Assembly (NCBI GenBank): GCA_913061185.1
Contig: CAJXTI010000035.1
Coordinates: forward strand, 1 to 38,743
Reading direction: 5' to 3'
Length of the DNA: 38,743 bases
Origin: an uncultured Oceanobacter sp.
Lineage (GTDB): Bacteria > Pseudomonadota > Gammaproteobacteria > Pseudomonadales > Oceanobacteraceae
Each line of letters starts with the position of its first letter. The stretch's first letter is position 1. Below, in pieces: positions 28,298 through 36,963 of the stretch. The notes under the pieces are model-generated. The model had not been told where the DNA came from and made no database searches. It saw nothing but the letters and a program-made list of their open reading frames with translations. Position numbers and translations under genes: made by a program.

Positions 28298-29239
28298 GTG
28301 ACCCCATTACAGAGCAGTGGCCAGGTCGGCAAAGCAATCGCCCCCTTTGGCGAACTGGCACTCAAGCCCGATATTCGGCCCGACGTACTATTCCGGCTCA
28401 CCGGCAAACTCCAGAGCACCCTCGAGCTGCCGCTGCTGATTGAAATTTTTTTCAAGAATATACAAAGCAGCGTATCTGTCGACGGCATCAGCTATCGGGT
28501 ACGTGACCGGCAGATTGTGGTTTGTCAGGGGAGAACCAGTGCCCACAGCGTTAACTATGAACTCAGTAACCACGGTGACAAGCTCGGCGAACTGGTTTTC
28601 TTCCGCTCCAGTCGTTTTCGCGAGTATGAACTGGCCAACATTGAGGGATTGCTTAGCACGCTGCTGCATCCCCTGCGTAACGCCCTGCTTTACCGGGAAG
28701 CATTGGATGCGTCATTCAGGGATCCTCTGACCGGAGCTGGCAACCGGGTGGCACTGGATCGGACACTCGATCGGGAAATAGAGCTGAGCCGTCGCCATGC
28801 ACAACAGCTGTCACTGCTCATGCTCGACCTGGACAAATTCAAAAGCATTAACGATCAACACGGCCACAGCAGCGGTGATGCCGTGTTAAAAGAAACCGTA
28901 CAAGCCATCACGGACTGTATGCGCCAGACCGACCTTTGTTTCCGTTATGGTGGAGAAGAATTTCTGGTATTACTGAGTAACGCCAGTCAGGCAGACGCCT
29001 TGATTGTCGCCGATCGCATTCGCGAAACCATCAGCAAACTGCTGATACCTGCGACTAAGACAACCACCATGACCGCAACCGCCAGTATTGGCTGTGCCAG
29101 CCTGACCGCATCCGACTCGCGTCAAAGCCTGATTCACCGGGCAGATCTGGCGCTCTACACCGCCAAGAACCAGGGTCGAAACCGTGTGATAGGAGAAGCC
29201 GCTCTGTCACAGGGGCTGATAGAAGAAAAGCGCCAGTAG
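28298..29239 (+). CDS. Diguanylate cyclase (GGDEF domain)
   Basis: The 313-residue protein makes cyclic di-GMP from two GTP. Residues 1-135 form a GAF-like sensory domain that I cannot assign more exactly. The C-terminal GGDEF domain (about 138-300) has DPLTGAGNRVALD, LDLDKFKSINDQHGH, the active site GGEEF at 218-222, and an inhibitory RxxD site, Arg209-Asp212 (RQTD), five residues upstream. Enzyme activity and product inhibition are therefore both predicted. There is no membrane segment, so it is probably cytoplasmic. The start is GTG 28298, with GAGG nine bases upstream. A GGDEF gene sits near rluB in Pseudomonas too. The input signal is unknown. Confidence 0.92.
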   Translation: MTPLQSSGQVGKAIAPFGELALKPDIRPDVLFRLTGKLQSTLELPLLIEIFFKNIQSSVSVDGISYRVRDRQIVVCQGRTSAHSVNYELSNHGDKLGELVFFRSSRFREYELANIEGLLSTLLHPLRNALLYREALDASFRDPLTGAGNRVALDRTLDREIELSRRHAQQLSLLMLDLDKFKSINDQHGHSSGDAVLKETVQAITDCMRQTDLCFRYGGEEFLVLLSNASQADALIVADRIRETISKLLIPATKTTTMTATASIGCASLTASDSRQSLIHRADLALYTAKNQGRNRVIGEAALSQGLIEEKRQ

Positions 29240-29251
29240 CGCTCTTCTTCT
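29221..29251. terminator. Bidirectional terminator between the GGDEF gene and rluB
   Basis: AGAAGAAAAGCGC (29221-29233) and GCGCTCTTCTTCT (29239-29251) pair with one mismatch over 13 bp around loop CAGTA, with A-rich left arm and T-rich right arm. The GGDEF stop codon lies in the loop and right arm edge. The two genes converge here with only 21 bases between their stops. Confidence 0.6.
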
Positions 29252-29260
29252 ATACCGCAT

Positions 29261-30115
29261 TCAGGCGTCAGGGCTGTGACGCTTGGGGCGAGCGCTGGCT
29301 TGCTGACGAATTTTCTGGCGCTTCTGATGGCGCTGGAACTGCTCTTTCTCCTTCCCGATCAGACGGCGTATACGCTTGCGTTCCAGACCCACCGAATCCG
29401 ACAAGTCATTCAATTCGCGCTGCCCCAACTCGACCCAGGTTCCGACCGGAATATTGGATGGCAGAAAAATACAGCCGTAACGTACGCGTTTAAGACGACT
29501 GACTTCAATACCCTGGCTTTCCCACAGGCGTCGAACCTCGCGGTTACGCCCTTCCATCAGCACAACGTGAAACCACTTGTTCTGACCTTCGCCATCGAAG
29601 TACTTCACATCGGCGAACTTGGCCATGCCATCATCCAGCAGCACGCCTTCTTTCAAACGGGTAATCATGGCTTCGTCAACGTCACCACGTACCCGTACTG
29701 CATATTCGCGGTCAACACCGGTCGATGGATGCATCAGTCGGTTGGCCAACTCACCATCCGTGGTAAACAGCAATAAACCACTGGTGTTAATATCCAGGCG
29801 GCCCACGTTGATCCAGCGCTCACCTTTGGTCTTGGGCAAATGCTCAAAGACGGTTGGACGCTTGTCTGGATCCGTGCGGCTACATACTTCACCGACCGGC
29901 TTGTTGTACGCCAGCACGCGACGGTCACGACCAATATCATCCAGTTTGATTGGACGACCATCGAGGCGCACGTCATCGTGTTTGTCGGCACGATCACCCA
30001 ATACTGCGGTTTTGCCATTCAGGCCGACACGGCCTTCGGCAATCCAGCGTTCGGCTTCTCGACGCGAGCTGGCAACGGCACTGACGGCGAGGATTTTCTG
30101 TATACGTTCTTTCAT
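29261..30115 (-). CDS. rluB: 23S rRNA pseudouridine synthase RluB
   Basis: RluB converts U2605 of 23S rRNA to pseudouridine. The 284-residue product has an N-terminal S4 RNA-binding domain (about 1-60), the catalytic Asp108 in GRLDINTSGLLLFT, and the family block EGRNREVRRLWESQGI. The C-terminus from about residue 250 is a very basic tail rich in Arg, Lys and Gln, common in this family. ATG 30115 overlaps the scpB stop (ATGA). RluE and RluF are related, but the scpA-scpB neighbourhood supports RluB. Confidence 0.95.
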   Translation of the reverse strand: MKERIQKILAVSAVASSRREAERWIAEGRVGLNGKTAVLGDRADKHDDVRLDGRPIKLDDIGRDRRVLAYNKPVGEVCSRTDPDKRPTVFEHLPKTKGERWINVGRLDINTSGLLLFTTDGELANRLMHPSTGVDREYAVRVRGDVDEAMITRLKEGVLLDDGMAKFADVKYFDGEGQNKWFHVVLMEGRNREVRRLWESQGIEVSRLKRVRYGCIFLPSNIPVGTWVELGQRELNDLSDSVGLERKRIRRLIGKEKEQFQRHQKRQKIRQQASARPKRHSPDA

Positions 30116-31083
30116 GACTGGTTATCTTGTTTCCGGGCATCCTCTGCATCGTGTTCCGATGCCGCTGAGGTTGCAGATGTCTGGGAAGCGTCCCGGTGTT
30201 CTGATTGCTGCAGACGGTCGATCAAATCGCCGAGCTGCTTCCGGGCCGGGCCGCCCTCTGTATTGCTACCTTGTTTTACCTTGCTACCGCCGTGCGGGTC
30301 TTCTTCATTACGGGCAAACAGATTCTGTTCGACCTTGGCCACCAGCACGTCGGCCTGCGCCAGATCATCGGCAGTGGCATCCAGCACATCTGCTCCACGC
30401 CTGGCGACGTCTTCATCTCGGGTAAATGTATAATCGTCATCAGGACGACGTTTGGCTTCGGCATCATCGCCCAATGCCAGCTTGCGATTGGCATCATCCA
30501 GTTCCCGTATTGCCATCAATGACGGTAGCTGATCGAGACTGCTGAGGCCAAAATAATCGAGAAATTCTGCCGTGGTGGCGAACAGGGCTGGTCGGCCAGG
30601 TACATCACGATGGCCAACCACTTTGATCCATTCACGCTCCAATAATGTTTTGATAATACTGGAACTGACCACAACCCCCCGCACATCTTCAATATCACCA
30701 CGGCTAACGGGCTGACGATAGGCGATCAGCACCAGGGTTTCCAGCAATGCGCGGGTGTAACGCGGTGGCCGTTCTTCCCACAACCGGCTCACCCAGGGCA
30801 TGGTGTGCTGACGCACTTGCAAACGATAACCGCTGGCGACCCTGACCAGTTCTATCCCCCGACCCTGCAGCTGGCTGCCCAGCAGCTCAAGTGCTGCCCG
30901 CAGTTCGGAGTTGAGTGGTTTACGCTGTTCATCAAACAAACTGGCCATCCGCTCCAGTGACATTGGCGCGGCATGCACCAGCATCGCGGCTTCCAGCACA
31001 GACGCCAACTGCGCTGGCGTCAGGCCATGGCCAGCACCCGTTAGCCGGTATGAATCGCTGCCAGCTTCACTCATCGTCGGCAT
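30112..31083 (-). CDS. scpB: Segregation and condensation protein B
   Basis: ScpB is the winged-helix partner of ScpA and SMC in the chromosome condensin complex. Residues about 20-200 form the two winged-helix domains, with RYTRALLETLVLIAYRQPVSRGDIEDVRGV, IKTLLEREWIKVVGHRDVPGRPALFATT and FLDYFGLSSLDQLPSL as diagnostic blocks. The final 120 residues are charged, low-complexity and probably disordered, giving 323 residues, longer than compact family members. Two ATGs are possible (31083 or 31074); both overlap the scpA stop, and the ribosome binding site does not decide between them. Confidence 0.94.
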   Translation of the reverse strand: MPTMSEAGSDSYRLTGAGHGLTPAQLASVLEAAMLVHAAPMSLERMASLFDEQRKPLNSELRAALELLGSQLQGRGIELVRVASGYRLQVRQHTMPWVSRLWEERPPRYTRALLETLVLIAYRQPVSRGDIEDVRGVVVSSSIIKTLLEREWIKVVGHRDVPGRPALFATTAEFLDYFGLSSLDQLPSLMAIRELDDANRKLALGDDAEAKRRPDDDYTFTRDEDVARRGADVLDATADDLAQADVLVAKVEQNLFARNEEDPHGGSKVKQGSNTEGGPARKQLGDLIDRLQQSEHRDASQTSATSAASEHDAEDARKQDNQS

Positions 31084-31939
31084 ATGCTCCGCTGGATGGC
31101 TTTATACGGACATGGATCGGGCCAAATTGCTGCTGTTGCACCAATTCAACCAGTTTTTCCTTGACCAGTTCAAGCACGGCCAAAAACGTTACCACGACCC
31201 CCAAACGACCTTCTGCCGGATCGAACAGGTGAATAAAAACGATAAAATCATTGCCGCTCAACCGTTCCAGCACCTGGCTCATTCGTTCCCGCGTCGACAG
31301 TTGCTCACGCTGAACCTCATGATGCTCGGTTCGATCAACCCGCCGCAAAACATCCGCATACGCCAGCATCAATTCGCGCAGATCCACTTCTGGATGCAAA
31401 CGCTTCAGCGTCGGCTGGTCAACCTTCAGACTGGCCTGCTGCCAATCGCGCTCCATACGCGGCAGCGCATCGAGGTCTTCAGCCGCTGTTTTGAAGCGTT
31501 CGTACTGCTGCAAACGCCGGATCAGCTCGGCACGGGGGTCTTCTTCCTCATCGCTGTCGCTGTCGCGGAGACGCGGCAACAACATCCGGCTTTTGATCTC
31601 TGCCAACATGGCGGCCATGACCAAGTATTCGCCAGCCAATTCCAGCTGCATGGTTTGCATCATATCGATGTAACGCAAATACTGGTCGACGATATCCGCC
31701 ACGTTGACGTCAAGAATATCGAGATTCTGCTTGCGAATCAGATACAGCAACAGATCCAGTGGCCCTTCAAACTGCTCAAGGAAAACCTCCAGTGCATCTG
31801 GCGGTATGTATAAATCCAGCGGCAACTGGGTGAACGGCTGCCCCTGCACCAAGGCAAAGGGCATGTCACGCTGACCCGGAGTGGTTGATGCGACGGCATT
31901 GGCAGACGCTGGCAATACGTTGTCCTGCAAAGGTTTCAC
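31067..31939 (-). CDS. scpA: Segregation and condensation protein A
   Basis: ScpA is the kleisin that bridges SMC heads with ScpB. From GTG at 31939 it has 290 residues. FLEQFEGPLDLLLYLIRKQNLDILDVNVADIVDQYL is the N-terminal SMC-neck block, and LLPRLRDSDSDEEEDPRAELIRRL leads to the acidic linker, then a C-terminal winged helix (TFLAVLELVKEKLVELVQQQQFGPIHV). AGGAG five bases before the GTG is the best ribosome binding site; the reading from 32005 adds a Cys/His stretch with no family likeness. TATAAA (32019-32014, minus) is a possible -10. It overlaps scpB. Confidence 0.93.
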   Translation of the reverse strand: MKPLQDNVLPASANAVASTTPGQRDMPFALVQGQPFTQLPLDLYIPPDALEVFLEQFEGPLDLLLYLIRKQNLDILDVNVADIVDQYLRYIDMMQTMQLELAGEYLVMAAMLAEIKSRMLLPRLRDSDSDEEEDPRAELIRRLQQYERFKTAAEDLDALPRMERDWQQASLKVDQPTLKRLHPEVDLRELMLAYADVLRRVDRTEHHEVQREQLSTRERMSQVLERLSGNDFIVFIHLFDPAEGRLGVVVTFLAVLELVKEKLVELVQQQQFGPIHVRIKPSSGAYADDE

Positions 31940-32104
31940 AGCCGCTCCTGACAGGTTATTGCAACACGTTTCATGGCCGTGAGTACAAGGCCAAAATAAC
32001 CCCAAAAGCGCAGTTTATACGTGATAAATGAGCAACCGGAGAGCATTTTTAATACAGCTATCGCAATCCAGTCAGAGCAACAGCGCTAGATTATCGATCG
32101 CCGC

Positions 32105-33319
32105 TTAGCGGTAGCTCAGACCCATCGCCTCACGTAACTCATCCAGCGTTGCACGAGCGGCATCGCGCGCCTTGTCAGTGCCATCGGCAATCAGACTGCG
32201 CAGTAAATCCGGCTCTTGTTGGTACTGAAAGGCACGGGCACGGATCGGCTCCTGTTCCGCCACTATCGCATCAATCACCGGCTGCTTGCACTCCAGACAA
32301 CCCCATTGCCCACCCCGGCAAGCACTCTGGACGCGCTGCTGTATGGCATCATCCGAATAGACCCGGTGAAACTGCCATACCGGGCAGACATCCGGATTAC
32401 CGCGATCACTCAGTCTCACTCGCGCAGGATCGGTGCGCATCGTACGTATTTGCTGGCTGACCTCATCAGGCTCGGCTCGCAGCGGAATGGTATTGGCGCT
32501 GGAATTGGACATTTTTTCACCATCCAGACCCGGCATTTTGGCCATCGGTGCCAGCATGACCTGCGGTTCAGGCAAGATCGAGCGGCCAATGCCTTCCAGA
32601 TAACCGATCAGCCGCTCCTGATCTGCCAGGGTCAGACTGGCCTGCTCACGCACCAGTGCCTGGGCCGTCAGCAAGGCATCACCATTACCCTGGGATAAAA
32701 AATCCTTGCGTAATTCCTTGTACAATTTACCGGTTTTTTTGCCGAGTTTTTTTAACGCCAGCCGGGCATTATCCTCGAAGCCAGCTTCGCGGCCATACAA
32801 GTGATTAAAGCGTCGGGCCAGCTCGCGTGCCATTTCAATATGGGCAACCTGATCTGCACCTACCGGCACCAGGCCAGCACGATAGGTGAGAATATCCGCC
32901 GCTTGCAGCAGGGGGTATCCGAGCAGACCGTAAGTCAATCCTTCCGATTCCCGCAGTAACGACTGCTTGTCTTTATAGCTGGGCACTCGTTCCAGCCAGC
33001 TCTGGGGCGTCAACATCGACAGCAGCAGGTGCAATTCTGCCTGCTCCGGCACCTTGCTCTGAATGAACAAGGTAGCCGAACCCGGATTAATCCCGACGGC
33101 CAGCCAATCGATCAGCATGTCCCAGACATTGGCCGACAGCGACTGAGGGTGTTCGTATTCCGTCGTCATGGCATGCCAGTCGGCGACAAAGAAAAAGCAC
33201 TCGTACTCGTGCTGCAGGCGCACCCAATTTTTTAACACGCCATGATAATGACCGAGATGCAACCGGCCTGTCGGACGCATGCCAGACACCACCCGCCGCT
33301 GGGAATCCACGGAGCTCAA
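32105..33319 (-). CDS. trpS: Tryptophanyl-tRNA synthetase, long form with a four-cysteine cluster
   Basis: A class I tryptophan-tRNA ligase of 404 residues from the preferred TTG start at 33319, with AGAGGG seven bases upstream. HLGH (21-24) is the HIGH motif. The KMSKS loop reads KMSNS (269-273). An insert of about 70 residues, rich in Lys and Leu, lies between the GADQVAHIEMARE core and KMSNS. Cys312, Cys334, Cys341 and Cys344 form C-x21-C-x6-C-x2-C, close to the 4Fe-4S motif known from Thermotoga maritima TrpRS. It lies between scpA and a second trpS. A longer TTG start at 33382 is possible. The palindrome at 33359-33377 lies in its leader. Confidence 0.9.
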   Translation of the reverse strand: MSSVDSQRRVVSGMRPTGRLHLGHYHGVLKNWVRLQHEYECFFFVADWHAMTTEYEHPQSLSANVWDMLIDWLAVGINPGSATLFIQSKVPEQAELHLLLSMLTPQSWLERVPSYKDKQSLLRESEGLTYGLLGYPLLQAADILTYRAGLVPVGADQVAHIEMARELARRFNHLYGREAGFEDNARLALKKLGKKTGKLYKELRKDFLSQGNGDALLTAQALVREQASLTLADQERLIGYLEGIGRSILPEPQVMLAPMAKMPGLDGEKMSNSSANTIPLRAEPDEVSQQIRTMRTDPARVRLSDRGNPDVCPVWQFHRVYSDDAIQQRVQSACRGGQWGCLECKQPVIDAIVAEQEPIRARAFQYQQEPDLLRSLIADGTDKARDAARATLDELREAMGLSYR

Positions 33320-33358
33320 ATAACGTCCCTCTTGTATTGATCCAGCCGTTCGGGGTAT

Positions 33359-33377
33359 TCCGGCGTCAGACGCCGGA
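33359..33377 (-). promoter_or_regulatory. Perfect palindrome in the leader of the long-form trpS
   Basis: TCCGGCGTC and GACGCCGGA are perfect nine-base arms around one central base. It lies 40 bases before the preferred TTG start and 39 bases after the stop of the other trpS. It could be an operator, or a GC-rich hairpin ending or attenuating the upstream message. Confidence 0.5.
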
Positions 33378-33416
33378 GACAATCCGTACCGATGACCCGC
33401 CTCACTGGATGGGCGT

Positions 33417-34469
33417 TCACAACAACCGGGCGATACCCACCGCCTGTCGCACCTCTGCCATCAGTGGTTCGCTAATGGCACGGGCCTTGGCAGCACCAGC
33501 CTGAAGTTGTTCTTCGATATCCTGCGGACGCTCCATCAGATCATGATAACGTTCACGCGCTTCGGCCAATTCCGCATTAATCAGCTCAAACAGCTGTTTC
33601 TTGGCTTCGCCCCAGGCAATACCTTCAGCAAACGCCTGACGCATGGCGGCGGTTTGGTCAGCGGTGGCAAAAGCCTGCCAGATCTGGAAGACCGTGGAGC
33701 TGTCCGGATCTTTGGCTTCACCCGGTTCCAGCAGGTTGGTCTTGATCTTGTTGATGTGTTTTTTCAGCTGTTTTTCAGGCAAAAAGAGCGGAATGGTATT
33801 GCCATAGCTTTTGCTCATCTTACGGCCGTCGAGACCTTGCAGCACTGCCACATGCTCATCCACCACATAGTCTGGCAGGGTCAGGATCGATAAATGGTTG
33901 CCGTAGATATGATTAAACCGCTGTGCCATATCGCGGGCCATTTCGACGTGCTGAATCTGATCCTTGCCCACGGGTACATGAGAGGCGCCAAACATCAGGA
34001 TATCCGCCGCCATCAATACCGGGTAACTGAACAGCCCCATGGTGATGGCCTTGTCGGCATCTTCACCTTCCGCCATATTGGCATCTACAGATGCCTTATA
34101 GGCGTGCGCCCGATTCATCAGCCCCTTGGCGCAAATACAGCTAAGAATCCAGCACAGCTCGGTGATCTGGGGAATATTCGATTGACGATAAAAAACGGCT
34201 TTGCTGGTATCCAGCCCCAACGCCAACCAGGTAGCAGCAATTTCTTTGGTGGACTGCTGCACCGCAGCCGGATCCTGGCACTTGATCAGGGCATGGTAAT
34301 CCGCCAGGAAATAGAAGGATTCGTTGGCGTCTTCCCTGCTGGCCTCAATTGCCGGACGAATGGCACCGACGTAGTTCCCCAGGTGAGGGGTTCCGGTGGT
34401 GGTGATACCGGTCAGCACCCGTTTGGGGCCGCTGGCTTGCGCGGTGACATTCGAGGTGTCTTGAGTCAT
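33417..34469 (-). CDS. trpS: Tryptophanyl-tRNA synthetase, standard bacterial form
   Basis: A class I tryptophan-tRNA ligase of 350 residues from ATG 34469. HLGN (29-32) stands for HIGH and KMSKS is canonical at 217-221. Other marks are [40 protein letters not shown] and [13 protein letters not shown]. It closely resembles the Pseudomonas housekeeping TrpS. It lacks the cysteine cluster and the insert of its neighbour. A second ATG three codons upstream (34478) has a poorer ribosome binding site. Ninety-seven bases separate its stop from the preferred start of the long-form trpS, so the two may share a transcript. Confidence 0.96.
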   Translation of the reverse strand: MTQDTSNVTAQASGPKRVLTGITTTGTPHLGNYVGAIRPAIEASREDANESFYFLADYHALIKCQDPAAVQQSTKEIAATWLALGLDTSKAVFYRQSNIPQITELCWILSCICAKGLMNRAHAYKASVDANMAEGEDADKAITMGLFSYPVLMAADILMFGASHVPVGKDQIQHVEMARDMAQRFNHIYGNHLSILTLPDYVVDEHVAVLQGLDGRKMSKSYGNTIPLFLPEKQLKKHINKIKTNLLEPGEAKDPDSSTVFQIWQAFATADQTAAMRQAFAEGIAWGEAKKQLFELINAELAEARERYHDLMERPQDIEEQLQAGAAKARAISEPLMAEVRQAVGIARLL

Positions 34470-34505
34470 ACAAATCATCCAGGCTGGCGAAACAACAAAA
34501 CGCGC

Positions 34506-34534
34506 ATCATACCGGTTTTATGCCCGACTGCCAG
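34506..34534 (-). promoter_or_regulatory. Candidate sigma70 promoter of the tandem trpS genes
   Basis: On the minus strand CTGGCA (34534-34529) and TATGAT (34511-34506) are 17 bases apart, followed by a GCGCG discriminator. The standard trpS starts about 37 bases later. The 170 bases farther up toward yciO hold no gene. Confidence 0.5.
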
Positions 34535-34703
34535 CCCGGTACCAGACGCCCGTCGGACTTAGCGCTGTACCACAACGGAAAAGCGGGATTTGGCTTTTTT
34601 TGAACAAACCTTGGCTAAATAGAACCACTATTCACCTCAAATTCACGCAAAAACGACTACATCAGACTTTTCCTCACGACCATCGCCCAAGCCCGACAGG
34701 CTC

Positions 34704-35327
34704 CTAGCCGAGGATATCCGATGCGTCACCAACGCCCTGCCGAACCAGCTCTGGCACCTCTTCGGTCATATCAATCACGGTCGTGGCTTCAAAACCGCAG
34801 TAACCGCCATCAATAATCAGATCGAGCTGGTTTTCCAGCGTTTGACGAATGTCGTAGGGATCGGATAACGGCATGTCATCGCCCGGCATAATCAGCGAAC
34901 TGGTCATCAGCGGCTCGTTCATGGCATCCAGTAACGCCATGGCGATGGCGTTGTCAGGCACCCGAATGCCAATGGTGCGTTTTTTCGGGTGCATCAACAA
35001 TCGCGGCACTTCGCGAGTAGCCGGCAAAATAAATGTGAAAGCACCCGGCGTATGGGCTTTGAGCAGTCGATACTGGCTGTTATCAACCTTGGCAAACGTT
35101 GCCAGCTCGGAAAAATCCCGACACAGCAGGGTAAAATTGTGCTTAGGTCCCAGTTGGCGCAGACGCTGAATCACTTCGGTGGCTTTTTTATCACCAATAC
35201 GACAGGCCAGCGCGTAGGAGCAGTCCGTAGGTATAACCCCTACTCCTCCCTTGCGCAGTATCTCGACCGCCTGATTAATCAGCCGGGCCTGGGGGTTTTC
35301 CGGATGTATCTGTAAAAACTGGCTCAC
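34704..35327 (-). CDS. yciO: YciO, Sua5/YciO/YrdC-family protein
   Basis: YciO is a paralogue of the tRNA threonylcarbamoyl-AMP synthase TsaC. The 207-residue product starts at GTG 35327, with AGGAG five bases upstream, and begins SQFLQIHPENPQARLINQAVEILRKGG exactly like E. coli YciO. Core motifs are PTDCSYALACRI, HNFTLLCRD, PGAFTFILPATREVP, KRTIGIRVPDN and SSLIMPGDD. Its own role is less clear than that of TsaC. The next gene upstream encodes RNase AM, the same pairing as in E. coli (yciV-yciO). Confidence 0.94.
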   Translation of the reverse strand: MSQFLQIHPENPQARLINQAVEILRKGGVGVIPTDCSYALACRIGDKKATEVIQRLRQLGPKHNFTLLCRDFSELATFAKVDNSQYRLLKAHTPGAFTFILPATREVPRLLMHPKKRTIGIRVPDNAIAMALLDAMNEPLMTSSLIMPGDDMPLSDPYDIRQTLENQLDLIIDGGYCGFEATTVIDMTEEVPELVRQGVGDASDILG

Positions 35328-35350
35328 ATGAGCTCCTGTAACATTCAAAC

Positions 35351-35367
35351 TGTTGCCATTGGCAACA
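35351..35367. repeat. Short perfect hairpin between rnm and yciO
   Basis: TGTTGCC (35351-35357) and GGCAACA (35361-35367) are perfect arms around ATT. On the minus strand the next bases are GTTTG, a weak T-run, so it may attenuate the rnm message just before the yciO ribosome binding site. Confidence 0.4.
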
Positions 35368-35431
35368 CAACAACTGCCTTGCTAGCCAATATGGCCAACG
35401 AATACGTGACTTTCAGGCATATGACGACGAA

Positions 35432-36316
35432 TTACGCTGGGGTAGACACCTGCCACTGTTGCCATACCGGCGTAATCAGCGATGGAAACGTCGGCATTAC
35501 GCCCAGTTCCAGGCCAAAACGATTCGGGCCATGGTAATCACTGCCGCAAGATCCGAGCATATTAAACTCCCGCGCCAACGCCGCCATCTGGCCTGACTGG
35601 TTGCCGTCCATCTTGCCGTAACTCACTTCCAGCGCCTTGCCACCTGCAGCAGCAAAATCACGGATGCAGCTGCGCAGCTTGGTGCGGGTCATATTATAAA
35701 GGTGAGCATGGGCCAGCACCGGCGTGCCTCCGGCAGCCACAATCCATTCAACCGCCGTGGTCATTTCCGGCCAGCCGCTTTTGACATCCCCTATTTTGCC
35801 AGCGCCCAGCAATTTGCTGAACGCGTGCTGGATGCTGGGCACCAGGCCCTTTTCAACCAGGTATTTGGCGAAATGGGGACGCCCCAGCTGGTCTGCGCTG
35901 GTATTGCCGAAAGCGATCACTTCTGCCAGCGGTATGTCACAACGCAGTTTTTTCGCCAGCCGTGCTGCAATAATTTCCGCCCGCGCCGCCCGCACCGAGC
36001 TCTGATGCTGCTCGGCCTGTTGCATCACAGCGGCGTCCGGATCAAAACCGAGTCCAACAATATGAACCGATACACCGCTCCAGACCGTAGACAATTCAAT
36101 CCCCGGTATCAGCCGGATCCCCAGCTCTGCTGCCGTATTCCGGCCGCGGCGGAACCCGTCTACCGTATCATGGTCTGTGATCGCCAGGGTTTTGATACCA
36201 CGCCCGGCAGCAAGGCGTACCAGTTCATCCGGCGGAAAGTGGCCGTCGGACGCATTACTGTGGCAGTGTAAATCGATCTCTGAGTTCACGTGGACGCTCT
36301 TGGTAGGTTCAGCCAT
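35432..36316 (-). CDS. rnm: RNase AM, 5'-3' exoribonuclease of the PHP family (YciV/TrpH)
   Basis: A PHP-superfamily phosphoesterase of 294 residues from ATG 36316, nearly the E. coli YciV length (293). YciV/RNase AM trims the 5' ends of 5S and other rRNAs. Metal-binding motifs are DLHCHSNASDG at the start, ITDHDTVDGF, GIELS, LAHAHLYN and GSDYHGPN near the C-terminus. GGGG five bases before the ATG supports the start; the longer frame to 36415 overlaps the divergent yciB and is rejected. It is divergent from yciB with a 38-base spacer. Confidence 0.93.
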   Translation of the reverse strand: MAEPTKSVHVNSEIDLHCHSNASDGHFPPDELVRLAAGRGIKTLAITDHDTVDGFRRGRNTAAELGIRLIPGIELSTVWSGVSVHIVGLGFDPDAAVMQQAEQHQSSVRAARAEIIAARLAKKLRCDIPLAEVIAFGNTSADQLGRPHFAKYLVEKGLVPSIQHAFSKLLGAGKIGDVKSGWPEMTTAVEWIVAAGGTPVLAHAHLYNMTRTKLRSCIRDFAAAGGKALEVSYGKMDGNQSGQMAALAREFNMLGSCGSDYHGPNRFGLELGVMPTFPSLITPVWQQWQVSTPA

Positions 36317-36354
36317 AATCGCCCCATTGTAATAGGACATAGAATGCGAAGCGA

Positions 36355-36960
36355 ATGAAGTTACTCTTGGATTTTTTACCGATCGTTGTTTTTTTTCTGA
36401 CCTACAAGTTCGCACCGGAACTGATTGAGTGGGTATCGCCCTGGTTGAATGCCAACCAGCAGGCCTCGCTACACGCTATGGAACCGATTGTGCTGGCCAC
36501 CGCCGTATTGATCCCGGCAACGATTCTGCAGATTCTCTACACCCGCCTGAGCACCGGCAAGGTCGAGAACATGCATCTGGTCACGCTGGCGCTGGTTGTC
36601 GTGATGGGCGGTGCCACGGTCATTCTGCAAGATAAAACCTTTATCCAATGGAAACCCACCGTCGTTAACTGGTTGTTTGCCGCTGCCTTTCTCGGCACCT
36701 ACTGGGTCACCGGCACCACGCTGCTGCAGCGGATGATGGGGCAGAACCTGACCCTGCCCGTGTCAGTTTGGATACAGTTGAATTACGCCTGGGTTGCCTT
36801 TTTCCTGCTGAGCGGGATTGCCAATCTGGTTGTTGCCTACAACTTTTCTGAAGATATTTGGGTAAACTTCAAGTTATTTGGCCTACTGGGGCTGACTATT
36901 GTTTTTATCATGGCCCAGTCAATCTTTTTATACCGATACATGAACCATGAGGAACCCTGA
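36355..36960 (+). CDS. yciB: YciB/IspZ inner-membrane septation protein A
   Basis: A 201-residue polytopic inner-membrane protein with about five membrane segments, among them LLLDFLPIVVFFLTYKF, IVLATAVLIPATILQIL, LVTLALVVVMGGATVIL, AWVAFFLLSGIANLVVAY and FGLLGLTIVFIMAQSIFL. It matches the YciB/IspZ (intracellular septation protein A) family, which affects envelope synthesis and division in enterics. The ribosome binding site (GCGAAG) is weak. It is three bases ahead of yciI, as in E. coli. Confidence 0.94.
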   Translation: MKLLLDFLPIVVFFLTYKFAPELIEWVSPWLNANQQASLHAMEPIVLATAVLIPATILQILYTRLSTGKVENMHLVTLALVVVMGGATVILQDKTFIQWKPTVVNWLFAAAFLGTYWVTGTTLLQRMMGQNLTLPVSVWIQLNYAWVAFFLLSGIANLVVAYNFSEDIWVNFKLFGLLGLTIVFIMAQSIFLYRYMNHEEP

Positions 36961-36963
36961 ACC

